NCBI GenBank assembly: GCA_011364965.1
Contig: RDOB01000007.1
Coordinates: forward strand, 62,001 to 126,000
Source: Candidatus Heimdallarchaeota archaeon
GTDB taxonomy: Archaea; Asgardarchaeota; Heimdallarchaeia; Hodarchaeales; Hodarchaeaceae
Direction: 5' to 3'
DNA length: 64,000 bases
Made by a program: the position numbers and the translations under genes
Notes under the pieces: model-generated
What the model saw: only the letters and a program-made list of their open reading frames with translations
Database searches by the model: none
Told to the model about the DNA's origin: nothing
Shown: piece after piece, positions 50,725 to 61,115 of the stretch
How positions within the stretch are numbered: position 1 is the stretch's first letter
How the letters are laid out: every line of letters starts with the position of its first letter

Positions 50725-53367
50725 CTACTCCTCTTCCGAATAAGGACTTAAAATTCTTTCAGAATTGGAAGTATCCACATACTCCTCTTGAGGAGGAGAT
50801 ACAACGGTCGGAGGAGTCTTCTTCTTCGGAGCTTTACGGATACGATAAATAAGCAATATTAGAATTAAACCTAATGAAAAACCAAGGGTTTCAAGAGCAT
50901 CTGAGATCATAGCAACGAGCAGGAGAATGGAAAAGGGATCACTTAGAATGACACTAAAAGGAAAGCTCGGAACCCCCAGAGGGATAAGTAATAGGAGATG
51001 TAAAGTACGTAGAAAAATCACGAACATCCCTAAAAGAAACAACCCAATCCGAATGAGGATTTTAGCTAGGCCAGATCCAGACATAATACGTCGAATCACA
51101 GAGGGAAAACTAGTATAAATCACCCAAGCAAAAAAAATACCTTGTAATTCAAAATACAGGCCATATAAAACAGATGTACTAATAAACGTCTCTTGACTAA
51201 TCCAAGTAACCAGTTGATGCCACCAAGGGAGCTCAGAGAGTTGGATAAAGAAAAAAGTAGGATTTTCAACAAAAAAATAAGAAAGGAGGAAATTAAAGAG
51301 GTTAGAAATAACCCGATACAGCTCAAGGAGAAGGCTAATACCTAAAATTATGGTTTTATAATTCCAGTGGCTTTTAGACGCATCCAAAGGGCGAAAAATG
51401 TTACGTACCGAGGTACCGCCTGCAAAATTAAGAAGAAACATATAACAAATAAGAGGAAGACTAAAAACAATAAAAAGAAGCTCTAAAATTCCTAACTGAG
51501 ATAAAAGGATAAATTGATTAGGAGAAGGAGGAGTAGAAAGATCTGTAGCAAAAAAAGTCTGAAAAAGAGTTAAAAGATCAGGAAGAAAAGTAGAATTAGA
51601 GATAATGGGTTCAAAAAAGATAAGAAGTTGCACAAAAAAAAGCCAAAGAGCAAAATAAATCCCAAAAATAATAGAGATTTTCATAAGAAAAAGAAAACCA
51701 CGTCGAATCCATGATCGGTGAGGGGGCATTGATGGAGAACGAATGCGATCACGAGTCCAGAAGAAGAACGATAAGAGAGAACCAAGGAAAATAAGCGTAA
51801 TCGCAAGGAAGAAGAGTCGATATCCAAGATCCACAAAACTCTTAGCTGTTAAAAATGATACCTGATTCAAAAATTTTTCCCGACTGAGTTCACTAAACAA
51901 AATCACCATGAAAAAAAGCACGAAACTAGAAAAAAGCCACTCAATAAACCCCACTTGGACAACAATTGGAGGAGAAACCTTAGGAAGAGACTCAGAAATC
52001 ACATCCTCTAAACTTTCCTGTGCTAATTGTGCCTGCAGTTTTTGATGCTTCTTAGTCAAACGACGATTTTCCCAACGCAGAACAAGAAAGAACATAAACG
52101 GTAACCCAAGAAAGATGAGGAAATTGATGGATAAAGATAAAACGGGTAAATAGGAAGCAATAGGGGTATCATCAATCCAAAGGGAGTAAAAAGAACTACT
52201 AGAAAAACCCGTGTTGATCTGAATTACCAAAAGCTCAACAGCTAAGGGAATTGGAATTTCTACAACATAGGGAAAAGCGTTAGGAAGATAAGCAGAGGAA
52301 CTAAAAGCTCTAGCACCTGAACCTGCCATGAAATTCGCGAAAGTAATCTCTTTCGTGAGATTCACGCGGCCTTCGAGATCAAATATCTGAATACAAACTC
52401 CTGGAAGATGAGTTTGAATAAAAACCGTACTAGTAGTTCGAATCGCTGAACTAAACAGATACACATCCGTTTGATCCTCTAAACCCGTGACTAGTTCGCT
52501 AACAGTTCCGATAATCCATGAACGCCCCTTAATATGAGTATGAGCGATTAAAGCGGTCTCTAGATCATCAGGGGTATCAGTAGCTAAATCACCAAATTGT
52601 AATGAGGCACCCATTAAACTATTAGTCGGTAACAAAGGATTTGTATCCAATAAAAATTCAAGATAGTCAGATAGACCGTCATTGTCCGAATCAGGAGACA
52701 AATCAGCACGAACAGTGAACTGATAGTACAAACCCGCCCAATTTCCTGCAAGGTCACTCGCATATAGGTACAAATCATGACGACCCTCTTCCCGAGGAAA
52801 CACGAGAAGATAGGGTTCTTCTAAACTTTGATTGCCTCCAGTATCCCACTGGTAAATCACACGATCAAGAAAAGGTTCATCAATCAGAAGCTGAAATAGA
52901 GTATCAGGAATCTGTATACTGTTATTCATAATAGGATCTAGGAAAATAAGAGGAGGAGAATCATCAGTAATAAAGTGGAAATGTTTATACTCCCAGGTAT
53001 CAGCAACATCACGCGCATAGACATGAAGAATATGAGGGCCGTCACCTAAAGGTAAAGTAACGACATAGGGGGAAAAAAATGTCATATTAGGCTGAAAATC
53101 CCAGTGAAACGTGACCTCAGATAAAGAAATATTCCAAATAGTTAAATGGATTTCCGTACCAGATCGAAGAATCGAATTATTAGCAGGTGCGTCTAGAAAA
53201 ATAGAATCTTCAGTAACTGAAAGAATCTTAAACTCCAGTTGGCTAGTTAAATCTCTGAGAGGAGAATAAGAGTCCTCTGCGGGTTGAAATAATTCGAGAT
53301 GGAAGAAAAAAGGAGAAGAAAGCAGGAGGAATACAAACAATAACATAACTACAGGTTTTTTCACCAA
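50725..53367 (-). CDS. Large surface-exposed membrane protein with Ig-like and TSP3-like segments
   Basis: An 880-residue protein. A signal peptide (MLLFVFLLLSSPFFF) leads to a beta-rich extracellular part of about 400 residues: two Ig-like repeats of about 90 residues with a similar layout (FHWDFQPNMTFFSPY and YQWDTGGNQSLEEPY), then a calcium-binding DSDNDGLSDYLEFLLDTNP motif of thrombospondin type 3 kind. About eight hydrophobic spans follow, with a basic, Pro-rich tail (KAPKKKTPPTVVSPP). It may be an anchored adhesin or a sensor. No enzymatic motif. It is convergent with the Rab-like GTPase. Confidence 0.72.
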   Translation of the reverse strand: MVKKPVVMLLFVFLLLSSPFFFHLELFQPAEDSYSPLRDLTSQLEFKILSVTEDSIFLDAPANNSILRSGTEIHLTIWNISLSEVTFHWDFQPNMTFFSPYVVTLPLGDGPHILHVYARDVADTWEYKHFHFITDDSPPLIFLDPIMNNSIQIPDTLFQLLIDEPFLDRVIYQWDTGGNQSLEEPYLLVFPREEGRHDLYLYASDLAGNWAGLYYQFTVRADLSPDSDNDGLSDYLEFLLDTNPLLPTNSLMGASLQFGDLATDTPDDLETALIAHTHIKGRSWIIGTVSELVTGLEDQTDVYLFSSAIRTTSTVFIQTHLPGVCIQIFDLEGRVNLTKEITFANFMAGSGARAFSSSAYLPNAFPYVVEIPIPLAVELLVIQINTGFSSSSFYSLWIDDTPIASYLPVLSLSINFLIFLGLPFMFFLVLRWENRRLTKKHQKLQAQLAQESLEDVISESLPKVSPPIVVQVGFIEWLFSSFVLFFMVILFSELSREKFLNQVSFLTAKSFVDLGYRLFFLAITLIFLGSLLSFFFWTRDRIRSPSMPPHRSWIRRGFLFLMKISIIFGIYFALWLFFVQLLIFFEPIISNSTFLPDLLTLFQTFFATDLSTPPSPNQFILLSQLGILELLFIVFSLPLICYMFLLNFAGGTSVRNIFRPLDASKSHWNYKTIILGISLLLELYRVISNLFNFLLSYFFVENPTFFFIQLSELPWWHQLVTWISQETFISTSVLYGLYFELQGIFFAWVIYTSFPSVIRRIMSGSGLAKILIRIGLFLLGMFVIFLRTLHLLLLIPLGVPSFPFSVILSDPFSILLLVAMISDALETLGFSLGLILILLIYRIRKAPKKKTPPTVVSPPQEEYVDTSNSERILSPYSEEE

Positions 53368-53507
53368 AGAAGACCTCCTATGAGGTTAACGAGACACCCA
53401 GAATCTTCACTTATCTTAGCTTATCTACCCAACCAAGACTTAATTAAATTGATGGCCAAACATTATCGTGACTAACCAAAGAAAACAGTACAATTCAGGT
53501 AGATAAT

Positions 53508-53540
53508 AAACAAAAAAGGAAAAAAAAGAAATAAAAAAGC
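53508..53540 (-). terminator. Poly-T terminator of the ArsR-type regulator gene
   Basis: Plus-strand A-runs (AAAAAAGGAAAAAAAAGAAATAAAAAAGC) read as T-runs on the minus strand, about 20-50 bases after the stop of the regulator gene at 53559. No hairpin is needed, as is usual in archaea. Confidence 0.5.
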
Positions 53541-53558
53541 GTGAAATCGGTGTTGCGT

Positions 53559-54449
53559 TCAATCAGCAATGGGAGCATAAAGATCTAACACAAAAGTATT
53601 GGGATCCATATTATGAGGATTGATATGATGCTCTAGCCATTGATGAGTCTTCACAAGCCTATATTTGGAAGCTTCAACACGTTTTACTAGCTTGCTCCAA
53701 GTAGGGCCAATATTTTCAGCCCCGCGGCAGGTCATCACCGCATATAATCCCCCATCAAAGGATTTGACTGGTAAATCTGCATCCACTTGGAAATCATCAT
53801 CAATCGTAATCCAGAATTCATAACCATAGCGAGGATTATCTTTAGTGGGGTTGGGATTATTGAAACCATAGATTTGATGTTTATCAGGCCGATCAAATAA
53901 GCCTTTAGGTTTAGCCCAAGCTTCTAACCTGCCCCAAGCATCAAGTTCAGGGGATTCACTATCCTGCGCGTGAATGGATATGACACGCAAAGGAGGAAGA
54001 CGAACAATTTTCAAAACTTCTTTTTCTTGAACCATAGGAGTAACCTCAATGTCAGGATAGGGAGAGGTCTTCCCTATCATCTGTAACAACTGCTCCAGTC
54101 GCGCCTGCTCACGAAACTTGGCCTCCAGAAAGCTATGGGCAATCCGCTCCAATAAATCATCCCCATCAAGTGTAATTTGATAAACTCCTTTCTCGGTCTT
54201 CTCAACCAAAGATTTATCCACTAAGACACTCAAATGATGGGCTAAAGCACTTTTTTGGAGATCAATTTGCTCCTGCAACTCCTTAAAGGAAATAGGCCGA
54301 CCACCAAGCATGTATAGTAGCAGCTCCATACGTCTTGGATGAGCTAAAGAATTGAGGAGATCCAGAATACCATCCAGTGATTGCAACATAAATTCTCGAA
54401 GCTTTGCTTTCGAGGTAAAGGGTGAATCAGAGGCAGTCATATGAAACAC
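53559..54449 (-). CDS. ArsR-type winged helix fused to a GyrI-like ligand-binding domain
   Basis: A 296-residue regulator. Residues 20-110 form a winged helix (LNSLAHPRRMELLLYMLGGR, then LQEQIDLQKSALAHHLSVLVDKSLVEK). Residues about 135-296 form a GyrI/SOUL-like effector domain (VLKIVRLPPLRVISIHAQDS, then GRLEAWAKPKGL, EFWITIDDDFQV and GGLYAVMTCRG), seen in bacterial regulators that sense drugs or dyes. Similar architecture is known in archaea. The likely target is unknown; the divergent neighbour at 54.6 kb is a candidate. Confidence 0.82.
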   Translation of the reverse strand: MFHMTASDSPFTSKAKLREFMLQSLDGILDLLNSLAHPRRMELLLYMLGGRPISFKELQEQIDLQKSALAHHLSVLVDKSLVEKTEKGVYQITLDGDDLLERIAHSFLEAKFREQARLEQLLQMIGKTSPYPDIEVTPMVQEKEVLKIVRLPPLRVISIHAQDSESPELDAWGRLEAWAKPKGLFDRPDKHQIYGFNNPNPTKDNPRYGYEFWITIDDDFQVDADLPVKSFDGGLYAVMTCRGAENIGPTWSKLVKRVEASKYRLVKTHQWLEHHINPHNMDPNTFVLDLYAPIAD

Positions 54450-54643
54450 ATTCCCAATATTCTAAAGCCTTGTTCCCGGAATATAAGTAGTTTTGGATTT
54501 CAAGCGAATCCAACTTCCAGTAAATAAGTAGAGGACGGAGGCCAAAAACAAACGGAAGATTTGAACAAATAAGATAAAACAGGAAAAATGAAGGAAAGAA
54601 AAACTCGAATACATTCAAAAGGTAAAACGAATTCGGAACTGTT

Positions 54644-55090
54644 ATGTCACTCAAAGAGTACAATTACGGACATTGTGGAGTGTTCTGTGAAATGTGCCCC
54701 ACAGGGAATCAGAAGATCGCAACACTGGCCATGGAGTTGCAAAAACTGACACAAGGAGAGTATGAATGGGCACAAGACAGTGTAAACTTTAGGTTTGAAG
54801 ACTTAACAAAAGGATTGGACTGGCTATCGAAAGTTAACTGCCCAGGATGTCATCACATCACTGAACCGTGGTGTGAAGTGCTAAAATGTCGAAAAGCAAA
54901 TACCCTATCTAGTTGTTTGCTGTGTTCAGACTTCTTAAAGTGCGAGCGGACAGAATACCATCGCAATCGGTATCCATTCGTAGTAGAACATCATGCTCGG
55001 GTAAAAGAGGTAGGATTAGAACAGCATCTAAAAGAAGAACGATGTAAAACCCAAAGAGGGGTTCAGCTGATCGATATCAGAAGCTTCTAA
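54644..55090 (+). CDS. DUF3795-like cysteine-rich protein
   Basis: A 148-residue protein. Cysteines occur in the DUF3795 pattern: GHCGVFCEMCPTG near residue 10, NCPGCHH near 65, CEVLKCRK, CLLCSDFLKCE. This suggests a metal or iron-sulfur site. The Trp/Phe-rich middle part has no other signature. It starts at 54644 in the region upstream of the divergent ArsR-type regulator. Function is unknown in the family. Confidence 0.78.
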   Translation: MSLKEYNYGHCGVFCEMCPTGNQKIATLAMELQKLTQGEYEWAQDSVNFRFEDLTKGLDWLSKVNCPGCHHITEPWCEVLKCRKANTLSSCLLCSDFLKCERTEYHRNRYPFVVEHHARVKEVGLEQHLKEERCKTQRGVQLIDIRSF

Positions 55091-55109
55091 GGATTAATCA
55101 CTCCACTAT

Positions 55110-58100
55110 TTAACGTCTCTTTCTACGAATGATTACTAAAAAAATACAGCAGAAGATTTGTATAGACCCTATAGGCCAAAGGACATTTTTTGTTGTCAGG
55201 GGAGTACTACTAGAAGTTCGAGTAGTAGAGGTGGAGGTTGGTACTAACAGGGTAAAAGATACTTCAGCAGAACCCAAATTCCCCGCAAAGTCAACAACCT
55301 CAATTCTAAGAGTATATATCCCAGAAGTGGAGATTTCCACAAGATCAGAACCATTTAATTTAAATCCAATATCAATATTGTTTAGAAAGACAGTAAGAGA
55401 ATAATTATACACTTCAACGACAGTATAGCATAGCTTAATGGGGATATCAGAGGTATAATATATACTACCATCTGCAGGAGACATTATTGTTACCCCAGGG
55501 GCAGTTAAATCAGATGATAACGAAAAAGTGGCCGAATCAATAACGATATTCCCTTCAGCATATAATTTCATCTGATAATATACCTCAAAACCATATACAC
55601 CATCCGATAAATCATAGAATGCAGCGATACCATCAAAATCAGAAGTAACATTAGAAATGAAGGAACCATCGATATGATAAAGACTGACCATCATACCAGC
55701 AAGATTAGTAGCCTCGGAGACATCGGAAATTTGAACCTGAAGATCAGCAGCATCTCCCTGTCTATCATAGTTATCAACCCGAGTAAAAATAGCTAACTCA
55801 ACCCCATCAGTCATAATCTGGCCTGAACCGATTGTACGAGCATTATAAATCGCTTCCCAAGCACAGAGACCATCAGGGAGGTCAAAATAATTATAAATCC
55901 CGTCAACATTACTATAACCTGAAGAAAATATTGTACCATTGAGAAATCGCAGAATAATCTGAACATCTGAAATAGGAGAGTAAACAGGAAACATAGAACT
56001 GTTATAAAAATTAATAAAGCAATCATCATTGTCCAGCTCTTCATCCAAAAGACCAATGGAGACTATTGTAACAATGCCAGTCTGTGTATCCAAGGATTGA
56101 GTTGATTCCGTCTCGATTGAATACTGAATTAAAGAACGCTTAGAAATGAAATTTAATCGAGTTACAGCACCAAATCCTGCAGTATAACTCTCATCCCCGA
56201 TGTAAAGATTTGAATCACCTCCTATAAAACCAACCCAACGTTGTGGGTGTTGATCCTGATTTTTAGTAACTTGAACCCAATGTTTCGCATAATCATATAA
56301 TTCATATAAAGAAATTTTGGCATTATTGTCGTCATCAGCAGTATCCGCGTCATAAAAAGGATCTAATGCGCGTTTGGTTGCACGAGGCCAATAAGAATGC
56401 TCATAAAACGCATGTGCAATCTCATCCCATTTACAGGAGGTATAAATAGCCCGATTGGACTCCCCATCTAATTTCCCAATCCAATAACCAGAATGACAAG
56501 GCCCGAGGAATATATACATACGATCACAAGTGATACCATCAATCAAGGTATCAAATGCAGTTCCAGTGATTGTGTCACCATTTAGGGTGAAAGAACCATC
56601 TAAAATGGCAGCAGTAGTCTGATGAAGACTAAAACCCCCATGACCTGTCCACCAGATTAAAACTTCATCCTCACCGTCCGCTTTTGAGGCAATATCATTA
56701 ATAGCCCATGTTAAAGTCGATAGACTGGAGATGGCATCATAAGGAACAGGTACATTAGCAACCCAATCCATCGCTTCACAGGTCAAAAGATAGGTGTTCT
56801 CAGGAGTAAAACCATAATAATTAGTTAGGGTAAGATACATCCCACGGGCATCATGGGTGAATCGATCCTCGGTTCCTCCACCAACAATCAACGCAAAATG
56901 CTCCTCTATGCCATTACCCCCAGGAACAACTAGTGGAAAGTGTAGAACATGAAAATCACCTGCAATATACGTTGTGAAATTCTGATACTGCCATTCATAC
57001 CCACCAGTGATAACACAAAATTCATAGACTCCTACAGGCAAGTTGTTAAAACGCCGAAAACCAGTATTATCACTCATATACACTGAACTCCAAGGCTCAG
57101 AGTTCCAGCGGTAACGAATCCAACCTTGATAGGGGTCACCAGTAAGAGCCTCTGTAATATAGACCTCAACATCATAAGTCGCACGGTAAAGATAAAGACT
57201 GGCGGCGCTAGAATCGCCAGCATAATCAATCGAATGGTAAACAAAAGTATCCACAAATCCCGAATGTTGGGCAGTTACCTCGTACATACCAATATGGAGG
57301 CCCGTAATATTGACAAAACCATTCTCATCAGTGATGCCTGAATAATACACATCATACTGACTTTTGGCAGTCACATAACAGGAAGGAATGGGACCCACAT
57401 TGAATTCATAGACAGTAAATTCCATATACCCCGATGTGTCTATCTGCTCCGTAACCTGATCAGCATAAATAGAGTTCACATCCCCCAGCCAATTAATGCT
57501 ACTACTATGTGATTGAATACCCTCCTCAGAATAAATATCAATAATATAATCTCCAATAGCAAGATTAGGAATTGAAAACGACCCAGAAGAACTGAAACCT
57601 GAAAAAAGGAGTTCTTCATTAGCATTACTGACAGTTATAAAGGAATTTGCAAGAGAATAGATATTTATAATCCCTGTACCAGCCGCGGGGATAAATTTAT
57701 GGGAAATACCTTCATTAAACTCTTTGAAAGGATTAACATTAAAAAACCATTTCTTTTGAAACCCTGATTTTGAAATTTCAAGATTATATATGTCTAAAGG
57801 AAGATCAGAAAGCGTTACCATGCCAGTATCGTCAGACCAACCAGCTTGAACAAAAATATTATTAGAATCATAAAGCTTGACGAGAGCTCCACCAACAGGA
57901 CGATTATAGGGGTCAGCAAGAGAAATCTGGAGAGGTATAACGCCCTCACGGTTAGTTAGGGAAAAATCTAGGGCTCGCGAATCATTGATCCAGCGAATTA
58001 TCACCTCTTGTGTTTGATCAAAATAAAGAGGTGCACTCACTGAAACACGATACATACCAGTTTCTAACGCAGAGAAGCTATAAGTACCAAAATCATTGGT

Positions 58101-59228
58101 GGAACCAGTCCGAAGAAATGTATCATCTGAAGCATATAAATCCACTACCGCATTGATGATCGGAGTGGCATCCTCAGTAAGAACTTTGACAGTAATCGCC
58201 CCCTGATTTAAGGAACTGGATGTTAAAGACACATACAGACATTCAGAATCCAAGGGGTAATGGAGCTTGACTAATTTTTCTAAATCATTATAACTGTCCA
58301 AGTGGAAGAAAACAGAATATAATCCCATGTCTAAATCAGTAATATTGACAAATCCCAAATCATCAGTCTGCTGATTAGCCACTATGTGGCCGAATTGATC
58401 CTGAACCTCAATGAACACGAAAGGTAACGTAGCTTTAGAAAAAATATCTCGAATATACATTTCAATAAACGCAGAGGCGGTATTAGCAGGAGATAGACAC
58501 AGGGGGATGCGTATAGACTGGCCAAACCATTCAACCTGAAAAGAGTGACTTTGATTTTGGAATCCAGTCTTGGAAGCAATAATCGTATACGTACCAACCG
58601 ATAACGGAGTGAAGATAGTAAAACCTGAAGAATTAGTCCAATCAGAAGAAATAATTCCTAAATCCTCATCGAAGAGGGTAACCAATGTAGCCTCCAACGG
58701 AATTTGTTCTAAATCCTGAACCAGTACCTCAACAGCGGCCTTAAGAGCAGAATAAGGAATCAAAAAGATAGTTAGCTGTTTAAATTCTCCCTCAACGTCA
58801 AAAATTACCAGTTTTTTCTCAAGAGAATAAATCCGAGAATAACTCACCTCCACACGGTATTGCCCCAACTCCAAATCCGTAATATTAAGAAAACCATTCA
58901 TATCAGTGAGACCAGAAGCCACCGAATTATCTGAAGCATTAAAAACCTCCACAAAAGCAGAGGCAAGTAAACTCGAATTAGTTGCATCCTTAACAGTAAT
59001 TTCAAGAAAAGGTGGTTTAGATAAGACACTAGAGGTGTGAGCGGAAGATCGCATTAAAGAAGCAGAGGGAAAAATATATTCAGTCTCAGTAGGTGCAGAT
59101 ATACTCACAAGAAAAGGAGTGGACGAATACAAGACACAAAATCCAAATAAAAAGAAAATTAAGAAAACAGAGCTTTTACTAAACAAAAAAGTAATCCTAT
59201 AACGGGGCAAAATATCTTGGAGGGACAT
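55110..59228 (-). CDS. Giant surface protein with carboxypeptidase-regulatory repeats and a legumain/caspase-like domain
   Basis: A 1372-residue cell-surface protein. A signal/anchor segment (VFLIFFLFGFCVLYSS, about residues 20-36) precedes about nine beta-sandwich repeats of carboxypeptidase-regulatory type (each with a motif like VEVFNASDN then GFLNITDLELGQYRVEV). Residues about 790-1030 form a clan CD cysteine peptidase of C13 type, with His863 in WTGHGG and Cys911 in LGPCHSG. Two further repeats, an Ig-like domain, a Thr/Ser-rich linker (STSTTRTSSSTPLTT) and a C-terminal transmembrane helix end it (IFCCIFLVIIRRKRR). The peptidase is probably extracellular. Substrate and activation are unknown. 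Confidence 0.8.
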   Translation of the reverse strand: MSLQDILPRYRITFLFSKSSVFLIFFLFGFCVLYSSTPFLVSISAPTETEYIFPSASLMRSSAHTSSVLSKPPFLEITVKDATNSSLLASAFVEVFNASDNSVASGLTDMNGFLNITDLELGQYRVEVSYSRIYSLEKKLVIFDVEGEFKQLTIFLIPYSALKAAVEVLVQDLEQIPLEATLVTLFDEDLGIISSDWTNSSGFTIFTPLSVGTYTIIASKTGFQNQSHSFQVEWFGQSIRIPLCLSPANTASAFIEMYIRDIFSKATLPFVFIEVQDQFGHIVANQQTDDLGFVNITDLDMGLYSVFFHLDSYNDLEKLVKLHYPLDSECLYVSLTSSSLNQGAITVKVLTEDATPIINAVVDLYASDDTFLRTGSTNDFGTYSFSALETGMYRVSVSAPLYFDQTQEVIIRWINDSRALDFSLTNREGVIPLQISLADPYNRPVGGALVKLYDSNNIFVQAGWSDDTGMVTLSDLPLDIYNLEISKSGFQKKWFFNVNPFKEFNEGISHKFIPAAGTGIINIYSLANSFITVSNANEELLFSGFSSSGSFSIPNLAIGDYIIDIYSEEGIQSHSSSINWLGDVNSIYADQVTEQIDTSGYMEFTVYEFNVGPIPSCYVTAKSQYDVYYSGITDENGFVNITGLHIGMYEVTAQHSGFVDTFVYHSIDYAGDSSAASLYLYRATYDVEVYITEALTGDPYQGWIRYRWNSEPWSSVYMSDNTGFRRFNNLPVGVYEFCVITGGYEWQYQNFTTYIAGDFHVLHFPLVVPGGNGIEEHFALIVGGGTEDRFTHDARGMYLTLTNYYGFTPENTYLLTCEAMDWVANVPVPYDAISSLSTLTWAINDIASKADGEDEVLIWWTGHGGFSLHQTTAAILDGSFTLNGDTITGTAFDTLIDGITCDRMYIFLGPCHSGYWIGKLDGESNRAIYTSCKWDEIAHAFYEHSYWPRATKRALDPFYDADTADDDNNAKISLYELYDYAKHWVQVTKNQDQHPQRWVGFIGGDSNLYIGDESYTAGFGAVTRLNFISKRSLIQYSIETESTQSLDTQTGIVTIVSIGLLDEELDNDDCFINFYNSSMFPVYSPISDVQIILRFLNGTIFSSGYSNVDGIYNYFDLPDGLCAWEAIYNARTIGSGQIMTDGVELAIFTRVDNYDRQGDAADLQVQISDVSEATNLAGMMVSLYHIDGSFISNVTSDFDGIAAFYDLSDGVYGFEVYYQMKLYAEGNIVIDSATFSLSSDLTAPGVTIMSPADGSIYYTSDIPIKLCYTVVEVYNYSLTVFLNNIDIGFKLNGSDLVEISTSGIYTLRIEVVDFAGNLGSAEVSFTLLVPTSTSTTRTSSSTPLTTKNVLWPIGSIQIFCCIFLVIIRRKRR

Positions 59229-59351
59229 TGATATTCCTCAGCGAAACAATAAATCCCTCTGTTAATGACGAGAGACTATAAATCATTTTACATTTCCAAA
59301 AAGAAACTTTATATCAGGGAAGAATGATGCAGATCGTATTTCAAGGTATGA

Positions 59352-59933
59352 ATGAGGATGAAACGATTGCGAAAACTTCCCCTATTTTTAAGTATACTCA
59401 TACTAGGAAGTGTATTTGGAACAATACAAGGATTAAGTGAACCAAGGGCTAGAATACCAACAGAAAGGATCGCACGAGACCCCAGTATCTTAATCTGGTC
59501 AGAAAATGGAAACATGGATTTAGAATTAACAGGTATTCAAACAAATGCCACTATTTGGGGATATAGCATCAGGACAAACGAAGGTATCTTAACCCAAGAC
59601 ATCCTAGAAGAAGTAGTAGTACTGATCGTGAATGTACCACTATATCTAACAGTGACTCAAATAGTAGATATTGTGGATTGATATAACGAGGTATCAGGCA
59701 GTACCATCTGGATCATAGGAGATTCAGACTTTGGGGGATACTGGTATCCATGGGGAACCACTGCAGAACCACTGGGTGTAAACCACCTGATAATGGAACT
59801 AGGAGGACATATCTATCTGCAAGATGATGCAATGGAAGACCAAGTGATAAATGATAACGCTTATTATCGTGTGATAGCCAATGTCCCCAATACTACTGAA
59901 AATCCCGCTAGAACTATCACTAAGAAGTATTAG
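59352..59933 (+). pseudogene. Truncated secreted protein gene with one in-frame TGA
   Basis: The frame starts at ATG 59352 with a signal peptide (LPLFLSILILGSVFGTIQGL) and is open to 59933, apart from TGA at 59679-59681. The text around it (TQIVDIVD, stop, YNEVSGSTIWIIGDSDFGGYW) fits Trp at the stop, since WYNEVSGS gives a natural strand. The stop is one transition from TGG. Related proteins in archaea continue much further, so the remaining frame is a 5' fragment. It lies between the giant protein and a small membrane protein. It is either a pseudogene or a sequence error. Confidence 0.55.
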
Positions 59934-60185
59934 GGAAGATTTGGGTGAATTGAAGGAATAAGCGAGCTATAGGATCGATTTTGCTAACCATCCATGAGGA
60001 GATTTCAAGGAGATTTCAGGATTATTTCAGGGGTACTCTGTAATTATGGACTCATTTCACAAACTAGACTAAGAACAATCAGTCTATTCCCAATAGTATG
60101 GAAACAACTAAATACAAGAAGTCAGGTAAAAAACAAGAATGTTGCGTTTAAGTTAACAGACAAGCACTCAAGGATATGAAAAATT

Positions 60186-60644
60186 ATGACACAAATGCAG
60201 GCTGGAAGGTCCAAAACATTGTCCATCGTAAAATATCTAAGTATATTAGCATTTCTAGTGCTTATCCTCGGGATAATGATTTATGACTACTTCTATTATG
60301 AGACAACTCTACTATATAGCGCATTAATGCCGTTCTCAGTGCTGGGAACTCTCATCCTGGTGCTAATTATGGCCTATTCAATCCGCCTGACCCATCCCAA
60401 GTGGAGAAATCGGTGGAGTCTATTCCTCCTAATACTCGGATTCCTGCTGATCTTACTTGCCGTCTCAGCAGAAAAATTATTCTTGGGACTCCTATTACAG
60501 CTAGTGGTACTTGATGTAAATCTAGCAACAATGGTCACAGAAAAGCTCCTACCAATGCTAGGAAATTTCATCTGGATAGGAGGTGCCATAACAGCCCTCG
60601 GAGCACTAACATATCAACGTCATCGGTATGGAGGAAAATTATAA
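60186..60644 (+). CDS. Small membrane protein, four spans
   Basis: A 152-residue hydrophobic protein with four predicted transmembrane segments (about residues 14-32, 40-63, 75-93 and 115-145) and a basic C-terminus (YQRHRYGGKL). The start is ATG 60186; an in-frame Met at codon 4 is an alternative. No motif for an enzyme or a transporter family is seen. It follows the broken secreted-protein gene by about 250 bases and precedes the TFIIB leader. Function unknown. Confidence 0.6.
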   Translation: MTQMQAGRSKTLSIVKYLSILAFLVLILGIMIYDYFYYETTLLYSALMPFSVLGTLILVLIMAYSIRLTHPKWRNRWSLFLLILGFLLILLAVSAEKLFLGLLLQLVVLDVNLATMVTEKLLPMLGNFIWIGGAITALGALTYQRHRYGGKL

Positions 60645-61115
60645 GACTAAATCTCTCCTGAAAAACCAAAACACCCAATGCACACTCTGAGAACAAGTGC
60701 ACTTAATAATAGCTAGAGAAATCCTTACATTTCGAAAATCCCAGCCTCAACTTTAAAAAGCCCTCACTTGTAGAAACGCAGAGAAATGCTCAGAGAATCC
60801 AACTAGGGAAAAATACACCCCGTAACAGCCCCCAAAGGACAAAAAAGTCGAATTTCCAGATGTAAATACTTCATCACTATATAAACTTTGCGAAAAGGTT
60901 TATAAGGGTGAAAGGAAAAAGTCTATCTATCGGATGTAGAGCGAAGCGAACGGTCTCGGTGACACTGATTTTTCTTGCTGAATGAATTTTTATAAGCAAA
61001 TGCTATCCCGCGAAGAGCGGAAATGTAATAAATTACACTCCCTGCAGCAACCCCAGCAAGCCAGCATACACTACGACCAGACGAGCGCTCAAAAACAGAG
61101 GAGCAACCGAATAAT
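60645..61115 (+). promoter_or_regulatory. Long intergenic leader region upstream of TFIIB
   Basis: A 471-base gap before the TFIIB gene. TATATAAA at 60878-60885 is the best promoter core, with TTTATAAGG at 60898-60906 and TTTTTATAAGC near 60987 as alternatives. If the first is used the leader would be about 200 bases, long for archaea. A CCGC-GAAGA-GCGG hairpin lies near 61007-61019. A 78-codon frame from 60982 overlaps the TFIIB start and lacks a ribosome binding site. No named RNA family was recognised. Confidence 0.4.

Noticed and set aside
59994-60179. 61-codon plus-strand frame
   Set aside because: Region has GGAGATTTCA-type direct repeats and no protein-like text or ribosome binding site.
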